From assembly GCA_963848085.1 (NCBI GenBank), contig CAWKCE010000003.1, positions 248,001-312,000 on the forward strand: a stretch of DNA of 64,000 nucleotides, given 5' to 3'. Every line of letters starts with the position of its first letter. The first letter of the stretch is position 1. This document shows, piece by piece, positions 10,394 to 21,178 of the stretch. The notes under the pieces were generated by a model, which searched no databases, was not told the DNA's origin, and saw nothing but the letters and a program-made list of their open reading frames with translations. The position numbers and the translations under genes are program-made. This DNA comes from CAWKCE01 sp032127035. Its GTDB lineage: Bacteria; Actinomycetota; Actinomycetes; JAHEKZ01.

Positions 10394-12488
10394 CACTGGC
10401 GCAGCGGGGCAGTCGGCGCACGTGAGTGCGGGTCGCGAGCTCAGCGCCAGTGGTGGTCGCCGGCTGCGTCGGCGCGTCGTCGGCGCTCTCGTGTCGTTCG
10501 TCGTCGGCTTGGTGGCGCTCTACCTCGCCGACGTCCTGTTGCCTGGGCTGGAGGTGAACCAGCTGTGGTCGGCCGCGCTGGCGGTCCTCCTGGTTGCGGT
10601 GGTCGGCACCCTGGTCCGTCCGGTGCTGCGCGGGTTCGCCCTGCTGCTCGGGTGGGCAGGGGTGTTCCTGCTGGCGGTGTTCGGCGAGGCCGTGGTCGTG
10701 GCGGTTGCCCTGTGGCTGACGCCAGGGGTCGAGATCAGCGGTTTCGGGACCGCCTTCCTCGCGTCGTGGATCGTCGCCTTGGTCCTCACGCTCGCCCAGT
10801 GGGCGCAGGGTGTGAACGAGGACGAGGAGTTCGTGGGGCGCATCGTGCGTTTTGGCCGCCGCCGGTTCCGCGACGTCGTGAAGACCGAGCAGCCTGGTGT
10901 CGTGTTCGTGCAGCTCGACGGTGTCAGCGAGCCCTTGCTGCGTTTCGCGCTCCTGGCGGGAAACCTCCCGACGCTCGGTCGGTGGGTCCGGGACGGGAGC
11001 CACGTCGTCGACGGCTGGCGCGTCACCGTGCCCACGACCACGCCGGTGAGCCAGGCGGGCATCCTGCTCGGCCACAACGACGACATCCCGGCGTTCCGAT
11101 GGTGGGACCGGGGGCTGGGCCGCATGCTCGTCGCCAACAGCCCGCCCGACGCCGCCATCATCGAGGAACGGCTGTCGGACGGCCGCGGTCTGCTCGCCGA
11201 TGACGGCGCGAGCGTGGGGAACATCTTCACCGGTGACGCACCGTTCTCCATGATGACCATGGCCGGCGTGGGGACTGAGCGCGTGAAGGGGCTGGGTTCC
11301 TCCCGTGACTGGGTCGGCTTCTTCCTGCAGCCCTATGGGTTGTCCCGCATGATCTACCTGTCCGTGGGCGAGATGATCAAGGAGAGATACCAGGCGTCCC
11401 GGGAGATCCGGGAGAACCGGCTGCCGCGCACCCACCGACCGTGGAGCTACGTCGGGCTCCGGGCTGCAACCAACGTCGTCATGCGGCAGACGAACACCGT
11501 CCTGGTGGCCGAGCAGATGCTGCGCGGACGCTCGTCGATCTACGTCGACTACCTGGACTACGACGAGGTCGCGCATCACGCCGGCGTGGCGCGACCCGAG
11601 TCGTTGGCCACCATCAAAGGGATAGACCGGGTGCTCGGCCAGCTCGAGGCAATTGCGCGGTTCGCGCCGCGGCCGTACCACATCGTCGTGCTGTCGGACC
11701 ATGGCCAGAGCCAGGGCACGACGTTTGCCGACGCCTACGAGCCGTTGGAGACGTTGGCCCATCGCCTCATGGGTGGGGTGGAGTCGGTGCGTATTGCGCG
11801 TGACGACGAGGACTTCGGGCCGCTGAACATGCTGCTCACCGAGGCCGCGCGCGGGACCGGCACGACCGCCCGCTTTACCAAGTCCGCGCTGGGAAACCGC
11901 ATGACCGGCGATGCGTCGACAGTTGGCCCCAGTGAGACGCAGGTGACCGCTGAGGAGGCGGACGTGACCCCCGAGCTGGCTGTCGTCGGCTCGGGCAACC
12001 TCGGTGGGATCTGGTTCCCGCGCTCGGAATCGCGTATGACGCTGGAGGAGATCCAGCAGACCTGGCCGGACCTCGTGCCTGGCCTCGTCGAGCACGCCGG
12101 AGTGGGCTTCGTGGTGGCGCTGTCGCAGGAGCACGGGCCGGTGGTGATGGGCCGGAGCGGCGTTCGTCATCTCGACACCGGCCAGGTGGACGGCGTCGAC
12201 CCGCTGGACGGCTTCGGGGAGCTCGCCGCGTTGGACTTCCAGCGAGTGATGACGTTCGCCAACGCGCCCGACCTCTACCTGAACTCCACGTACGACCCGG
12301 TTAACGAGGAGGTGCATGCCTTCGAGGGGCTGGTCGGGTGCCACGGCGGCGTGGGTGGGTGGCAGGAGCACGGTGTGCTGGTGCACCCGCGCGAGTTCGG
12401 CGTCGACGAGCCGGTCATTGGGGCCGAGATGCTGCACCGGCAGCTGGTCCGCTGGCTCGACCAGCTCGGTCACCGCCGCACCCTCTGA
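10386..12488 (+). CDS. Phage-holin-like membrane domain fused to alkaline phosphatase/phosphodiesterase
   Basis: A 700-residue fusion. The N-terminus (about 25-140) has four hydrophobic helices of the mycobacterial 4TM/phage holin IV type. From about residue 170 a type I phosphodiesterase/alkaline-phosphatase superfamily domain follows: VFVQLDGVSEPLL (first metal Asp), a PTTTPVSQAG region for the nucleophile, YVDYLDYDEVAHHAG and VLSDHGQSQG (late metal ligands). The holin-like part probably only anchors the enzyme. Substrate is unknown; nucleotide pyrophosphate or phosphodiester cleavage is typical of the fold. It follows the MBL hydrolase with overlap. Confidence 0.85.
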   Translation: MPDTGAAGQSAHVSAGRELSASGGRRLRRRVVGALVSFVVGLVALYLADVLLPGLEVNQLWSAALAVLLVAVVGTLVRPVLRGFALLLGWAGVFLLAVFGEAVVVAVALWLTPGVEISGFGTAFLASWIVALVLTLAQWAQGVNEDEEFVGRIVRFGRRRFRDVVKTEQPGVVFVQLDGVSEPLLRFALLAGNLPTLGRWVRDGSHVVDGWRVTVPTTTPVSQAGILLGHNDDIPAFRWWDRGLGRMLVANSPPDAAIIEERLSDGRGLLADDGASVGNIFTGDAPFSMMTMAGVGTERVKGLGSSRDWVGFFLQPYGLSRMIYLSVGEMIKERYQASREIRENRLPRTHRPWSYVGLRAATNVVMRQTNTVLVAEQMLRGRSSIYVDYLDYDEVAHHAGVARPESLATIKGIDRVLGQLEAIARFAPRPYHIVVLSDHGQSQGTTFADAYEPLETLAHRLMGGVESVRIARDDEDFGPLNMLLTEAARGTGTTARFTKSALGNRMTGDASTVGPSETQVTAEEADVTPELAVVGSGNLGGIWFPRSESRMTLEEIQQTWPDLVPGLVEHAGVGFVVALSQEHGPVVMGRSGVRHLDTGQVDGVDPLDGFGELAALDFQRVMTFANAPDLYLNSTYDPVNEEVHAFEGLVGCHGGVGGWQEHGVLVHPREFGVDEPVIGAEMLHRQLVRWLDQLGHRRTL

Positions 12489-12513
12489 CCGAGGGAGGGA
12501 GCCGAGGACGCGG

Positions 12514-13965
12514 TCAGCCGCCGTGGGCCAACCGGTCGACGTCGACCGCGTCGTCGAGCTGCGCCTGCGTGATCGAGCCGTCAGCGACCAGTCCCAGCGC
12601 GACGACGGCGTCCCGGATCCCCACGCCGCTTCGCTCAGCGTGGTGGACCACCCGGCTTGCGGTGTCGTAGCCGAGGGTGAGGTTGAGCGCCGCGGCAACC
12701 GCCGGTGACGCCTCGGCGTTCTGGCGCATCCGGCCGACGTCGACCTCAATCCCGTCGACGGCCCGGTCGGCGAGCAACCGAGCCCCGATGGTCAGCAAGT
12801 GGAGAGACTCGCCCAGGTTGCGTGCCATCAGGGGTACCGCGGTGTTCAGCTCGAAATTGCTGGCCGTCGTGGCGAAGGCGATGGCGGCGTCGTTGCCGAC
12901 CACCTGCATGCACGCCTGCGAGACCGCCTCGGGAACCACCGGATTCACCTTCCCCGGCATGATGCTCGAGCCCGGCTGCAGCTCCGGCACCCGGATCTCG
13001 GCGAGTCCGGTGTGGGGCCCAGACCCCAGCCAGCGCAGGTCGGTGCAGATCTTGAGCAGCGACAGCGCCACCACGCGAAGCTGACCGGACAGCTCGACGA
13101 CGGTGTCGCGCGCGGACTGCGCCTCAAGCGGGTCGGCCGCACGGTGGAACGCGAGCCCGGTGTCGTCGGACAGCCGGCGCAGCGCCGAGTCCGCGAAGCC
13201 CTCCGGCGCGTTGAGCCCGGTTCCCACAGCGGTCCCGCCCAGCGGCACCTCGGTGACCCGGTCGAGCGTCGACTCCAGCCGCTCGACGGCGCGAGCGACC
13301 TGCATCGCGTAGCCGCGCAGCTCCTGGCCGAAGGTCACGGGCGCGGCGTCCATCAGGTGGGTTCGCCCGGCTTTGACGGTCGACTCATGCTCGACGGCCA
13401 GCCGCTCCAGTGCCGAGTGGAGGTGCCACAGCGCGGGGACGACTCCGTGCGCGACGCCGGTGGCCGCCATCACGTGGACGGCGGTCGGCATCACGTCGTT
13501 GCTCGACTGGGACGCGTTCACGTGGTCATTCGGGTGAACTGGCTGGCCGTAGCGGGCAGCCGCCAGGTGCGCGATCACCTCGTTGGCATTCATGTTGGTG
13601 GACGTCCCCGAACCGGTCTGGAACACGTCGACCGGGAACTGCTCGTCGTGCAGTCCGGCCGCAACCTCGTCGGCGGCGGACGCGATCGCCTCACCCATTC
13701 CTTGGTCGAGGGCACCGCAGTCGGCGTTGGCACGGGCGGCGGCGGCTTTGATCGCACCCAGTGCATGGATGAGACGGGCGGGCATGGGACCGGACGCGAA
13801 GGGCAGGTTGTCGACGGCCCGCTGGGTCTGCGCGCCCCACAGCGCTGACTCCGGGACGGCCACCTCTCCCATTGAGTCCCGCTCCATCCGGGTCTCGGCC
13901 GCCTCCGCGTCGCTGCCGGCGGAGGCACGCTCCTGCCGGGCCCGGCCGAGGTCGTGTCCCTTCAT
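12514..13965 (-). CDS. fumC: Class II fumarate hydratase
   Basis: Interconverts fumarate and malate in the TCA cycle without iron. The 483-residue frame carries TGSGTSTNMNANEV, SQSSNDVMPTA, the fumarase/aspartase signature GSSIMPGKVNPV and GRTHLMDA. The start is uncertain: the ATG at 13965 gives an extra low-complexity N-terminus and has only a weak GTGGGG site; ATG at 13887 (MERDSMGEV) gives 457 residues. A second, unrelated class I fumarase lies 5.5 kb away at 19450. Synteny matches Rv1098c. Confidence 0.94.
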   Translation of the reverse strand: MKGHDLGRARQERASAGSDAEAAETRMERDSMGEVAVPESALWGAQTQRAVDNLPFASGPMPARLIHALGAIKAAAARANADCGALDQGMGEAIASAADEVAAGLHDEQFPVDVFQTGSGTSTNMNANEVIAHLAAARYGQPVHPNDHVNASQSSNDVMPTAVHVMAATGVAHGVVPALWHLHSALERLAVEHESTVKAGRTHLMDAAPVTFGQELRGYAMQVARAVERLESTLDRVTEVPLGGTAVGTGLNAPEGFADSALRRLSDDTGLAFHRAADPLEAQSARDTVVELSGQLRVVALSLLKICTDLRWLGSGPHTGLAEIRVPELQPGSSIMPGKVNPVVPEAVSQACMQVVGNDAAIAFATTASNFELNTAVPLMARNLGESLHLLTIGARLLADRAVDGIEVDVGRMRQNAEASPAVAAALNLTLGYDTASRVVHHAERSGVGIRDAVVALGLVADGSITQAQLDDAVDVDRLAHGG

Positions 13966-14016
13966 GTGTCCCCACTCAACCTCGGGACGGTCCGGTCGGC
14001 AAGCGTCCGGCGTCGT

Positions 14017-14439
14017 CTACTCGGGTGGCTCGGCCTTTCGGCTGGCAGCCATGGATGCCACGACCAGCTCTCGAAGCACAGCAAGGTCGACCGCCGCGAG
14101 GCGCTTGACGTACAGGCAGGCCTTTCCGGTGGTGTGCGGTCCGAGCCGTTCCAGCAGGTCGGAGCGGTTCTCGAACCCACTCATCAGGTACAGCGTCAGA
14201 CTCTGCTTGCGTGGGGAGAAGCCGACCACGAACCACTCCGCACGCCGACCGTCCGCGTAGCGGTAGCGGAGGGTGCCGAAACCGACGATGTCCTTGCCCC
14301 ACAAGACGGGCGGCTCCCCGGTCACGTCCGCCATGAGCGCGCAGACGGCGCGGGCGTCGGCGGGGCGGCGGTCGTCGGGGACGGAGCTGAGGAAGGCGTC
14401 CACGTCTCCGTCGTTGCGTTGCGTCTTCAGCTCGGCCAT
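14017..14439 (-). CDS. DUF1801 domain-containing protein
   Basis: A 140-residue protein of the YdhG/DUF1801 type: helical N-terminus, the conserved VLWGKDIVGFGTLRY region (about 46-60), AEWFVVGFSPRKQSLTLY (about 68-85), and a C-terminal CLYVKRLAAVDLAVLREL segment. The family is related to iron-chaperone-like frataxin folds, but its role in bacteria is unproven. The start has a -10 element 6 nt upstream and no ribosome site. Confidence 0.82.
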   Translation of the reverse strand: MAELKTQRNDGDVDAFLSSVPDDRRPADARAVCALMADVTGEPPVLWGKDIVGFGTLRYRYADGRRAEWFVVGFSPRKQSLTLYLMSGFENRSDLLERLGPHTTGKACLYVKRLAAVDLAVLRELVVASMAASRKAEPPE

Positions 14440-14445
14440 GTCGAC

Positions 14446-14451
14446 ACGCTA
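14446..14451 (-). promoter_or_regulatory. -10 element of the DUF1801 gene, probably leaderless
   Basis: On the minus strand TAGCGT lies exactly 6 nt before the ATG at 14439, with no Shine-Dalgarno. Confidence 0.45.
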
Positions 14452-14589
14452 CCGACGATCGGGGGCGGTCGTCGGCGCCGTGGGGCTCTTGGGTCGGTCT
14501 TCCGACGTAGTGCCGGCACGCAGGACGCCGACAACTTCGCGGGGCTGAGGTCGGTCACGGAGGCGCCTCCGGCCCGACCCGGGTCGGCG

Positions 14590-15120
14590 TCAGGGACAGG
14601 TCGCGACGAGCTCGCCCGACTTGGATGTCTGACCGGTCTCATCCGTGGTGTCGGTGAAATCGCTGCTGCCCGAGACATCCGGGTCAGCGATGGTCAGGAA
14701 GTCGTCGCTCTGCGAGCTCCATCCGACCTTTGGGTTGTCGAAGTTCTCGATGTCGTCGAGCGTGACGTTGTCGCCGTAGGTCGGCCCGCTGTCGGCCGAC
14801 AGCTGCATCCCGTCGCCGATGGCGGACAGCGAGAAGTCGAAATCCGGGTTACCGGTCTCTGAGCCGAACGCGCACAGCACCGAGTCGAACGTGTAGGACT
14901 CGCCGCCGACGGTCAGGGTCGCGGATCCGCCCCCGACTTGGTTTTGCGCGTCCTCGAGCCCGGAAGCCAGGGCACTGGCCGCTGCTTCGGGATCGGATGC
15001 GGCCGCGCCGACTTCCGAGGGGCCGGCCGATCCGTCGGCGGCGCTCCCACACCCGGCCAGCAGTCCGATGCTTGTGAATATCCCGACCATGAGCACCTTG
15101 GCTGTGCCGTCGATGGTCAC
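14590..15120 (-). CDS. Putative lipoprotein, LpqH/19 kDa-like
   Basis: A 176-residue predicted lipoprotein. The GTG at 15120 is chosen for a strong AGGAGG 8 nt upstream; the signal peptide then ends in the lipobox LLAGC. The mature part has an Ala/Ser-rich stalk and a beta-rich domain with TVGGESYTFDSVLCAFG, which resembles the mycobacterial LpqH lipoprotein family, plus a C-terminal cysteine that could pair with the one in SVLC. Function unknown; family assignment is tentative. Confidence 0.65.
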   Translation of the reverse strand: MTIDGTAKVLMVGIFTSIGLLAGCGSAADGSAGPSEVGAAASDPEAAASALASGLEDAQNQVGGGSATLTVGGESYTFDSVLCAFGSETGNPDFDFSLSAIGDGMQLSADSGPTYGDNVTLDDIENFDNPKVGWSSQSDDFLTIADPDVSGSSDFTDTTDETGQTSKSGELVATCP

Positions 15121-15222
15121 GAGAATCGCCTCCTGAGGCAGATTCCTCGGGAAACTACCACCACAGAACGGACGCGACACCCGGATTGGCGTCTCACGCC
15201 CCGGTGCCGAGAAGGCGCGGCC

Positions 15223-15744
15223 TCAGAAGTGGTGTCGGTCCACCGGGATATCGGAACCGAGCGCCTCCAGCGCACGCTTGACACGTGCGGCCAGATCGAC
15301 TCCCAGCAGGTGGGCGGGGCTGATCGAGTGGGCGGCGATCACGACCTCGGAGGCTGCCGCACGGTGCGCGAGTCGGGCGACGCCGTCCGCGAGCCCCTTG
15401 TGAGGCACCGCGCGACTGTTGACCGCGACGTGAGCGGACTGCAGCACAGCCGACACGGATCCGGCGATCGCCGTGGCCTCGCTTACCTGCACGGATCCGT
15501 AGTCCGCCGCCTGGAGGTCACGATGGGCCCCGAGGTCGCTCTCGGGGAGCGCCTCCGCCGGGGACTCGAGGCCGGCCCAGGCTCCCCCCTCGTTCCCATC
15601 GGTGAGGAAGGTGTCGTAGCCCTCGGCGATGTTTGAGGGGATGAGCACCAGGTACCGGCTGTCCGACCCCTTGCTGCTGACGAAGGCTTCCGCCGCCTCC
15701 GCCGTGATCGGATGCGCTGTCACCAGCACGATGGTCGAGCTCAT
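15223..15744 (-). CDS. Hypothetical protein, possible Usp-like fold
   Basis: A 173-residue protein without signal or membrane segment. ATG at 15744 follows GGGAGG. The N-terminus (MSSTIVLVTAHPITAEAAEAF) and C-terminal ASEVVIAAHSISPAHLLG could form the alternating strand/helix order of a universal stress protein, but the nucleotide loop is absent. Not recognised with confidence. It lies in the accessory island between the fumarases. Confidence 0.55.
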   Translation of the reverse strand: MSSTIVLVTAHPITAEAAEAFVSSKGSDSRYLVLIPSNIAEGYDTFLTDGNEGGAWAGLESPAEALPESDLGAHRDLQAADYGSVQVSEATAIAGSVSAVLQSAHVAVNSRAVPHKGLADGVARLAHRAAASEVVIAAHSISPAHLLGVDLAARVKRALEALGSDIPVDRHHF

Positions 15745-15931
15745 TCGGCCTCCCTCGCCGCTGCCGTGTCCGGCGCAGCCGAACCGGGGTTTCGCGGCGA
15801 ACCCTAGCAACCGTCCTCAGCTCACGGGTCCCCTCAGGCGCCCCACTCGAGGTTTCGGGACCCGCCGCCGTACGGGCGCCGCAGGGCCGCGCGCGGACGG
15901 GCCGGCTCAGTTGAGTACTCGTGGTTCTGCG

Positions 15932-17569
15932 TCACGGCTCGACGTAGTGCAGCACGACACTTCGCGGACCCCCGGTCGCTCCACCGCGCCGGGCTCCGAC
16001 GTAGATCGCTCCGTCGGCAGCCGCGACAGCCGTCCCGGAACCCTTCGGATCACGACGTGCCACGCGCCACAACTCGTCGCCCTCGGGCCAGTAGGCGCGC
16101 AGCAGGAGGGCCTGGTGCCCTGTTTGGACACGCTCGCCCGTGGCGTAGAGCATGCCGTTGCGTGTGCTGGCCACGGCCGAGACCTGCGAGTCCCGGGGCC
16201 ATCTGACCTGCCAACGGATCTCTCCACGGCGGGTCATGAGCAACGCCAGCCAGCCATGCGAGCTTGGCTTCCCCCGGTTCAGAGCAGCGGAGACGAGGAC
16301 GCCACCTCCTCGTGCGACCACGAGACCGGTGGCCTCGTCCCGGTCGTTCCGGCTTCTGGCGTCATCGGCGACGACTCTCGTCCAGGATGCCTGCCCGTTC
16401 TGCCGGATCTCCTGGACCATCAAGTCGCGGTCCTGCCACGGCCCCGGCTGGGTGGCCACCCAGCCGGCTGCGTAGGCCCACACCCGTCCGTGGAAGGCGA
16501 GGGAGTCGATCTCAGTCGTTCCGTCTCTCGTGCGCGGGTAGGCGGGCGCCTCGAACGGGCTGGTCCACGCAACCGCGCCGTCGGCGTCGAAGGCTCGCAC
16601 CCATCCGTCGACGGTCTCCGGGTCGCCGCGCCGGCTCCGCTCGCCCGCGACGGTGACCCGCTCCATCTTCGCGGTGGCCGTGACGGTGACGTCCAGTCCG
16701 CGCTCGATCGGCCGGGCGTCCGGGTCGAACCAGTCGCGCCGTGGGCGGGTCGACCAGGTCCACAGACGTTCCCCGTTGCTGCTGTACTTGCGGAGGACCA
16801 TGACCCCGAAGCCGGACGCGCCCTCGGTGAAGAACGCCGACCCGACAACGTAGATGTTTCCGTCCGCGTCGACCGCGACGCCCCGGGCCTGCGACCAGCG
16901 GCCGTGTCCTCCGACCGGCCAGGCATCGCGCCAGACCAGGGATCCGTCGGTGCCGTACCGCACGACCAGGGCGGTGTCCCAGCAGACGGCGCTGTCGCAT
17001 CGAACCCGGGAGCCGACGATGACAGCGCCGCCGTCAGAAGTCCCCGAGGCGTCGTAGATGTCGCCCGGGAACCGGCAGGACCAGTCGACCACCGGCTGGA
17101 TGAGTACCGGATCCTCCGACGGCGAAGGTGCACCGGTGGTCTCCCCGCAGTCGACCGCGGGGAACAGGTAGCCGCCCAGCGTCTTGACGAGTGCGACCGC
17201 CTGCTCGTCGTCTCGCGGGACCGCCCACCAGTTCCCGCCGATCACGAACGGCCGTCCGGCGTAGTGCTCGCATCGCTCCTCGGTGCTGTACGTGCCCTCC
17301 GTGAGGTCCTCCGCCGCGGTCACCTCGTCGCCGGGAATCCACTGCACCCACAGGTCCTTCTCCTCGCACCAAGCTTCGGTCTCGGCGCTCGGGTCTCCTG
17401 GCCGGTCGATCGTCCAGTCGCAGCCAGGGACAGCCGCAGCGGTCAACGCCTCGATACTCGGGTAGGTGGGCAGCTCGCCGCTGGTGGGGTTCGTCAGGAG
17501 GCCACCGCCGGAGCCCCCGCAGGCGACGAGCAGCGCAACGAACACCCCGACACACGGCCGGCCCTTCAT
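15932..17569 (-). CDS. Lipoprotein with beta-propeller-type repeats
   Basis: A 545-residue predicted lipoprotein: signal peptide ending in LLVACG, then a Cys-rich region (about 45-160) and from about residue 165 repeated blades such as DASGTSDGGAVIVGSRVR, VAVDADGNIYVVGSAFF and ATGLVVARGGGVLVSAA. The pattern of G-ARGVAVDADGNIYVVG matches SBBP/PQQ-like beta-propellers that often bind ligands at the cell surface. No catalytic residues can be assigned. ATG preceded by GGTGGAGG. Orphan gene in the island, no obvious partner. Confidence 0.65.
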   Translation of the reverse strand: MKGRPCVGVFVALLVACGGSGGGLLTNPTSGELPTYPSIEALTAAAVPGCDWTIDRPGDPSAETEAWCEEKDLWVQWIPGDEVTAAEDLTEGTYSTEERCEHYAGRPFVIGGNWWAVPRDDEQAVALVKTLGGYLFPAVDCGETTGAPSPSEDPVLIQPVVDWSCRFPGDIYDASGTSDGGAVIVGSRVRCDSAVCWDTALVVRYGTDGSLVWRDAWPVGGHGRWSQARGVAVDADGNIYVVGSAFFTEGASGFGVMVLRKYSSNGERLWTWSTRPRRDWFDPDARPIERGLDVTVTATAKMERVTVAGERSRRGDPETVDGWVRAFDADGAVAWTSPFEAPAYPRTRDGTTEIDSLAFHGRVWAYAAGWVATQPGPWQDRDLMVQEIRQNGQASWTRVVADDARSRNDRDEATGLVVARGGGVLVSAALNRGKPSSHGWLALLMTRRGEIRWQVRWPRDSQVSAVASTRNGMLYATGERVQTGHQALLLRAYWPEGDELWRVARRDPKGSGTAVAAADGAIYVGARRGGATGGPRSVVLHYVEP

Positions 17570-17853
17570 GGCGTGCCTCCACCCTCAGAGTGAGGCAGCG
17601 TCGAGCCCGACGGTAGGGCCTGGCGTCCTCGGTCTTCCGGACAGGCGCGAACTGCGACCGAGCTCCGCAGGCGCGACGGTCAGTCTTCGAGCAGCGCCGG
17701 TCCCCATCCCGACGGCTGCACGTGACCGACCCGTCGAACGAGTGCAACCCGGCTTACTCCACCGACAACAGCCACCTGGTCTAGGTTCGCGACAGCGTGA
17801 TCTGGCTGATGCGCTCAAACATCGGCCCGGACGAGCAAGGAGGAGGACCTCCA

Positions 17854-18582
17854 GTGAGCGCGACCAAGGAAGACCTTGCCCTCATCCTTCAGATGGAGAT
17901 GGCCTACCGGCCAAGTAAGGAGGCCAAGGCCTTCTGCTGGTCTGCCGCGGTCGAGGGGGAGAACGCCGGTCCGAGGTTCTGGGAGAAGCACGGGCTGGAC
18001 AGCGACGAGCGCCTCTACGTCAACGCCTACGCCACGTACTTCGAGATGTTCGCGCTGGCGTGGCAGAGGGGGCTCATCGACCAGGAACTGATCTTCGACT
18101 GGGTACCTGCCGAGATCGCATGGGAGCGCGTCGGCCCGGTGCTGGTTGCGACGAGGGAGCTCCTGGGTCACGCCGGGCTGTGGACCGGGTTCGAGGCTCT
18201 CGCCGCAGCTGAGGCGGCTCTGGAGACCGAGGGTGGTTCGAACACAGGCGACACGTTGGACGGTCCGGTGGCTGCGCCAGCGCACCACCAGGTGGTCTTC
18301 GAGAACGACCACGTACGGATTCTCGACACGCGCATCCCAGCGGGTGAAGCCGCGCCGCTGCACACGCACCTCACACCTCACGTGATGATCATCAGGAGCG
18401 GCAGCCACTTCGTGCGTAGAGATGAAGGGGGAAGTGCCTTGCTGGACACCCGAGCGCGTGATGGCTTCGCGATGCCGAGCTACCTGTGGAGCGACGGCAC
18501 GCCCGCACACACGCTGGAGAACACCGGGACGGACGACCTCGAGCTCTGGTCGGTCGAGCTCAAGGGACAGAACCGCGGCTAG
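17854..18582 (+). CDS. DUF4760-like domain fused to cupin domain
   Basis: A 242-residue protein. The N-terminal half (about 1-125) is helical and reads like bacterial DUF4760 (YFEMFALAWQRGLIDQELIFDW). The C-terminal half (about 145-240) is a cupin barrel: FENDHVRILDTRIPAGEAAPLHTH supplies the metal-type histidines and HTLENTGTDDLELWSVEL the closing strands. The GTG start has a strong AAGGAGGAGG 7 nt upstream; a -10 element TAGGTT sits at 17782. The TAG stop lies inside a 16-bp palindrome. No known pathway; binding of a small acid or sugar would be usual for such cupins. Confidence 0.6.
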   Translation: MSATKEDLALILQMEMAYRPSKEAKAFCWSAAVEGENAGPRFWEKHGLDSDERLYVNAYATYFEMFALAWQRGLIDQELIFDWVPAEIAWERVGPVLVATRELLGHAGLWTGFEALAAAEAALETEGGSNTGDTLDGPVAAPAHHQVVFENDHVRILDTRIPAGEAAPLHTHLTPHVMIIRSGSHFVRRDEGGSALLDTRARDGFAMPSYLWSDGTPAHTLENTGTDDLELWSVELKGQNRG

Positions 18583-18588
18583 CCGCGG
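18573..18588. terminator. Perfect 16-bp palindrome at the cupin gene stop
   Basis: The sequence CCGCGGCTAGCCGCGG reads the same on both strands, giving a 6-bp GC stem with a CTAG loop. It contains the TAG stop codon of the upstream gene and abuts the fumA remnant. It may be a short terminator without a T-run, or just the scar of a junction. Confidence 0.35.
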
Positions 18589-18645
18589 GGTGCGCCCACC
18601 AGGATCGACGTGGCCGTGGGCTTGCAGGTCTCGGTGAACAGTCTG
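18588..18645 (-). pseudogene. Degenerate duplicate of the fumA 3' end
   Basis: Read on the minus strand this encodes LFTETCKPTATSILVGAPRG and then a stop, against FFAETSKPTITSIPVGAPPR at the true C-terminus of fumA (19450). About four fifths of the 53 aligned bases are identical. Similarity ends abruptly at about 18640. Nothing else of fumA is present, so this is a relic of a duplication or recombination junction. Confidence 0.75.
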
Positions 18646-18712
18646 CTTTCACACCATCGGCGGCAGGCGTCTGTCCAGTGCCTGACGTCGCGCGGGAGGA
18701 CGGGGGTGTCGG

Positions 18713-19372
18713 TCAGCGCGCGGGGCAGGTGGGTGTGTCACCAAATGTGAGCGCGTACCCCAGCGGGATGTCGGTCGTGTGTGAGACGCCGAAGGCGGAG
18801 TAGTCGACGGGAACCTCGTTGCCGAAGCTGCTCCAACCGCCAGCCGTGCGATCGACCTTGCACTGCGGGAGCGTGAGCGTGATGGTCACCTCAAGCAGAT
18901 CTCCAGGCTCGAGAGTCACCGGACCGTTGGCGAGGTTGCCGGCCTGGCGGTCGACTGCTGACCGGGGCTGGACCCGTGACGACGTGTCGGCGGAGTCGGC
19001 GAAGCCGACCATTCCCCCGCCGGTGAGGGGTACTGGGCTCCCCACGGAGTTGACGGTCACGCCCGCAGGTGCGTCCGGGCTGACCGCGAGGCTCATGAGC
19101 ACCGTCACGGTGGAGCCGGGCGCGGCTCGAACCACCCGATAGTCCGTCCCGAAGTAGTTCTCGATGTCGCGCACCTCTGCGCCAGTTCCCCCGATCACGC
19201 CCCCGACGTTGCCGCTCTCCATGGGTTGGTAGCTCCACGACCAGCCGACGATGGCGACCAGGCCGATCACCACCGTCGTTGTGAGGGCTGCGACGGTCGG
19301 CATCACCCACCGGCGCCGGCCCGTCGTCGTGGACGAGCGCTCCTCCACAGCCAGCTGCTCGGTCCGCGCCAT
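18713..19372 (-). CDS. Hypothetical single-pass membrane protein
   Basis: A 219-residue protein with a charged cytoplasmic N-terminus (about 1-22), one membrane helix (about 24-46) and an extracytoplasmic beta-rich domain containing two cysteines near the C-terminus that could form a disulfide. No family recognised. It is bracketed by the intact fumA 3' end and by its degenerate duplicate, so it may have arrived with the duplication. The ATG has no clear ribosome site. Confidence 0.6.
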   Translation of the reverse strand: MARTEQLAVEERSSTTTGRRRWVMPTVAALTTTVVIGLVAIVGWSWSYQPMESGNVGGVIGGTGAEVRDIENYFGTDYRVVRAAPGSTVTVLMSLAVSPDAPAGVTVNSVGSPVPLTGGGMVGFADSADTSSRVQPRSAVDRQAGNLANGPVTLEPGDLLEVTITLTLPQCKVDRTAGGWSSFGNEVPVDYSAFGVSHTTDIPLGYALTFGDTPTCPAR

Positions 19373-19449
19373 GCTGCGGAGTGTGGCAGAGCGCCCGCCC
19401 GCGTGGGGGTCGTGTCACGACCGTTCTCAACGGCCGCGCGCAGGTCTTG

Positions 19450-21105
<1,656 letters not shown>

Positions 21106-21111
21106 GGGAGC

Positions 21112-21117
21112 ACCCTA
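21112..21117 (-). promoter_or_regulatory. -10 element of fumA, probably leaderless
   Basis: On the minus strand TAGGGT ends 6 nt before the ATG at 21105. The intervening GCTCCC is not a ribosome site. Confidence 0.45.
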
Positions 21118-21178
21118 GGCCGGGCAGCGTGCGTCGTTTCGCCGCTAGGTCCGGGGGAGTGCGTCAATGCGCCGAGGG

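Noticed and set aside
10176..12749. An 857-codon minus-strand frame
   Set aside because: Antisense to the membrane/phosphodiesterase fusion, with the same composition artefact.
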